Source: an uncultured Caryophanales bacterium
GTDB taxonomy: Bacteria > Bacillota_I > Bacilli_A > RF39 > UBA660
Direction: 5' to 3'
Length of the DNA stretch: 64,000 nt
NCBI GenBank assembly: GCA_947564265.1
Contig: CANOBK010000001.1
Span: 124,001 to 188,000 of the forward strand
Under the pieces are notes generated by a model, which saw nothing but the letters and a program-made list of their open reading frames with translations, was not told the DNA's origin and searched no databases. Positions 63,124 to 64,000 of this stretch are shown in pieces. Position 1 is the first letter of the stretch; every line of letters begins with the position of its first letter. The translations under genes and the position numbers were made by a program.

Positions 63124-64000
63124 TATTAAAACAAAAATATGGAAATATTTCATTTTCTTTTCCCTCTTTATTTTAATTTTTCTTTGGACGTTTCAAATCG
63201 TTCTACTCCCCTCTTACTATGAATCTTCCAAGACAAAAGAACTAGAAACTGTAATCAATTCCATTTCTAAAGCTTATCACCGAGAGGAAAATCAAAATAA
63301 TTTTCTTAATGAACTCTCTACGATTTCTTATCAATCAGGGGTTTGTATCATTCTTTCAGATACTGTTTCTAATATTGACTATAAAACAGACAGTTTTAAT
63401 AAAAGTTGTCTTCAAGGGAACATTTTAAATAAATACAAAAATAGTTTTATTGAAAGTGGTCTACAAAAAGATAAACTGATTACGATCAATCCCATGTTTG
63501 AGAACAAAACACTGATTCATAGTTTAAAATTAGATAATGATACCTATGTTTTCGCAAGTTCCTCTCTCGTCCCCATCGACTCTACAGTATCAATTTTAAG
63601 AGAACAATTTATCATCGTAACCATTATCGTTCTTATCCTTGCTTTCATTATTGCCTACTTTATTTCAAAAAAATTATCAGATCCGATTGTAAAATTAACC
63701 AAGGCCACCAAAGAGTTTGGAAAGCAAAAAGATAATTCCGCTTTTGATATTGAGAATGATTTTTTTGAGATCACGGAACTAGCTGAGACTTTAAAATACG
63801 CCAATCGTGAGGTTGCTCAAACTGAAGAATTACGAAAAGAATTGTTGGCAAATGTCTCCCATGATTTGAAGACTCCCCTTACAATGATTAAAGCTTATGC
63901 AGAAATGGTACGAGATTTAACATACAAAAACAAAGCAAAAAGAGAACAAAATCTAAATACTATCATTGAGGAGACAGACCGCCTCAATCATTTAGTAAAC
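63113..64000 (+). CDS. Sensor histidine kinase, partial (runs off the right edge)
   Basis: The start ATG lies 11 bases inside the end of the response regulator gene, so the two are coupled. 296 residues are visible with no stop: span 1 (about 12-33), an outer sensor region of about 125 residues, span 2 (about 163-185), a HAMP-like linker and the HisKA H-box (LANVSHDLKTPLTMIKAYAE) near residue 250. The ATP-binding part lies beyond the window. The sensor domain has no obvious family. Confidence 0.9.
   Translation, partial: MKNSIKTKIWKYFIFFSLFILIFLWTFQIVLLPSYYESSKTKELETVINSISKAYHREENQNNFLNELSTISYQSGVCIILSDTVSNIDYKTDSFNKSCLQGNILNKYKNSFIESGLQKDKLITINPMFENKTLIHSLKLDNDTYVFASSSLVPIDSTVSILREQFIIVTIIVLILAFIIAYFISKKLSDPIVKLTKATKEFGKQKDNSAFDIENDFFEITELAETLKYANREVAQTEELRKELLANVSHDLKTPLTMIKAYAEMVRDLTYKNKAKREQNLNTIIEETDRLNHLVN

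Overview
This window looks like ordinary chromosome of an AT-rich, low-GC Gram-positive bacterium (Firmicutes, class Bacilli). TGA is used as a stop and TGG for tryptophan, so the standard bacterial code applies. Gene content and order echo Bacillus: gpr-spoIIP-(yqxA-like)-lepA-hemW, with rpsT divergent from gpr; hrcA-grpE-dnaK-dnaJ behind CIRCE operators; ylbL beside ylbJ; comN beside spoVB. Many proteins are small or unrecognised, and type IV prepilin genes occur alongside endospore genes (spoIVB, spoIIP, gpr, ylbJ, spoVB). My inference is an uncultured, possibly gut-associated, spore-forming Bacilli lineage (Erysipelotrichales/RF39-like). The placement is not proven from this window.

Layout. 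1-1.8 kb: rarA and a NUDIX hydrolase. 1.9-7.9 kb: two leucine-rich-repeat lipoproteins, an ABC exporter with an unusual signature motif, an unrecognised membrane-anchored protein and a GNAT acetyltransferase. 8.0-14.6 kb: the heat-shock operon hrcA-grpE-dnaK-pepF-dnaJ, with a consensus promoter bracketed by two CIRCE-like operators. 14.6-18 kb: a prepilin and a giant prepilin-adhesin. 18-23.7 kb: mscL, spoIVB, a TPM-domain/zinc-ribbon pair and nusB-xseA-xseB. 23.7-27.2 kb: a cassette of one small secreted protein, three membrane proteins and one ABC ATPase, the most promising candidate for an undescribed system. 27.4-32 kb: mutS, ylbL, ylbJ. 32-37 kb: two more prepilins, one with a glycine-rich domain like that of ALK/LTK receptors, and a PilB/GspE ATPase with a long disordered tail. 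37-47 kb: tmk, an HD hydrolase, hemW, two unknowns, lepA, a YqxA-like protein, spoIIP, gpr, rpsT and a transglutaminase-like protein. 46-51 kb: a repair and tRNA operon (uvrC-unknown-mutL-miaA). 51-60 kb: a polysaccharide deacetylase, a lipoprotein, an AI-2E-type permease, dtd, rel, comN, spoVB and two tandem paralogues of unknown function. 60.6-64 kb: a coiled-coil protein and an OmpR-type two-component system whose kinase runs off the right edge.

Working together: the pilin genes at 14.7-18 kb and 32-36.9 kb probably feed one type IV pilus-like machine. Its platform protein, prepilin peptidase and retraction ATPase are not in this window. The spore genes imply a full sporulation programme elsewhere. 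No stretch longer than 300 bases lacks a gene. I saw no rRNA, tRNA, CRISPR array, insertion sequence or prophage. Many genes end in clear hairpin terminators, several overlapping the stop codon. Start sites were chosen by Shine-Dalgarno position and are often inside the longest open frame. Family assignments come from reading motifs, not from database searches.
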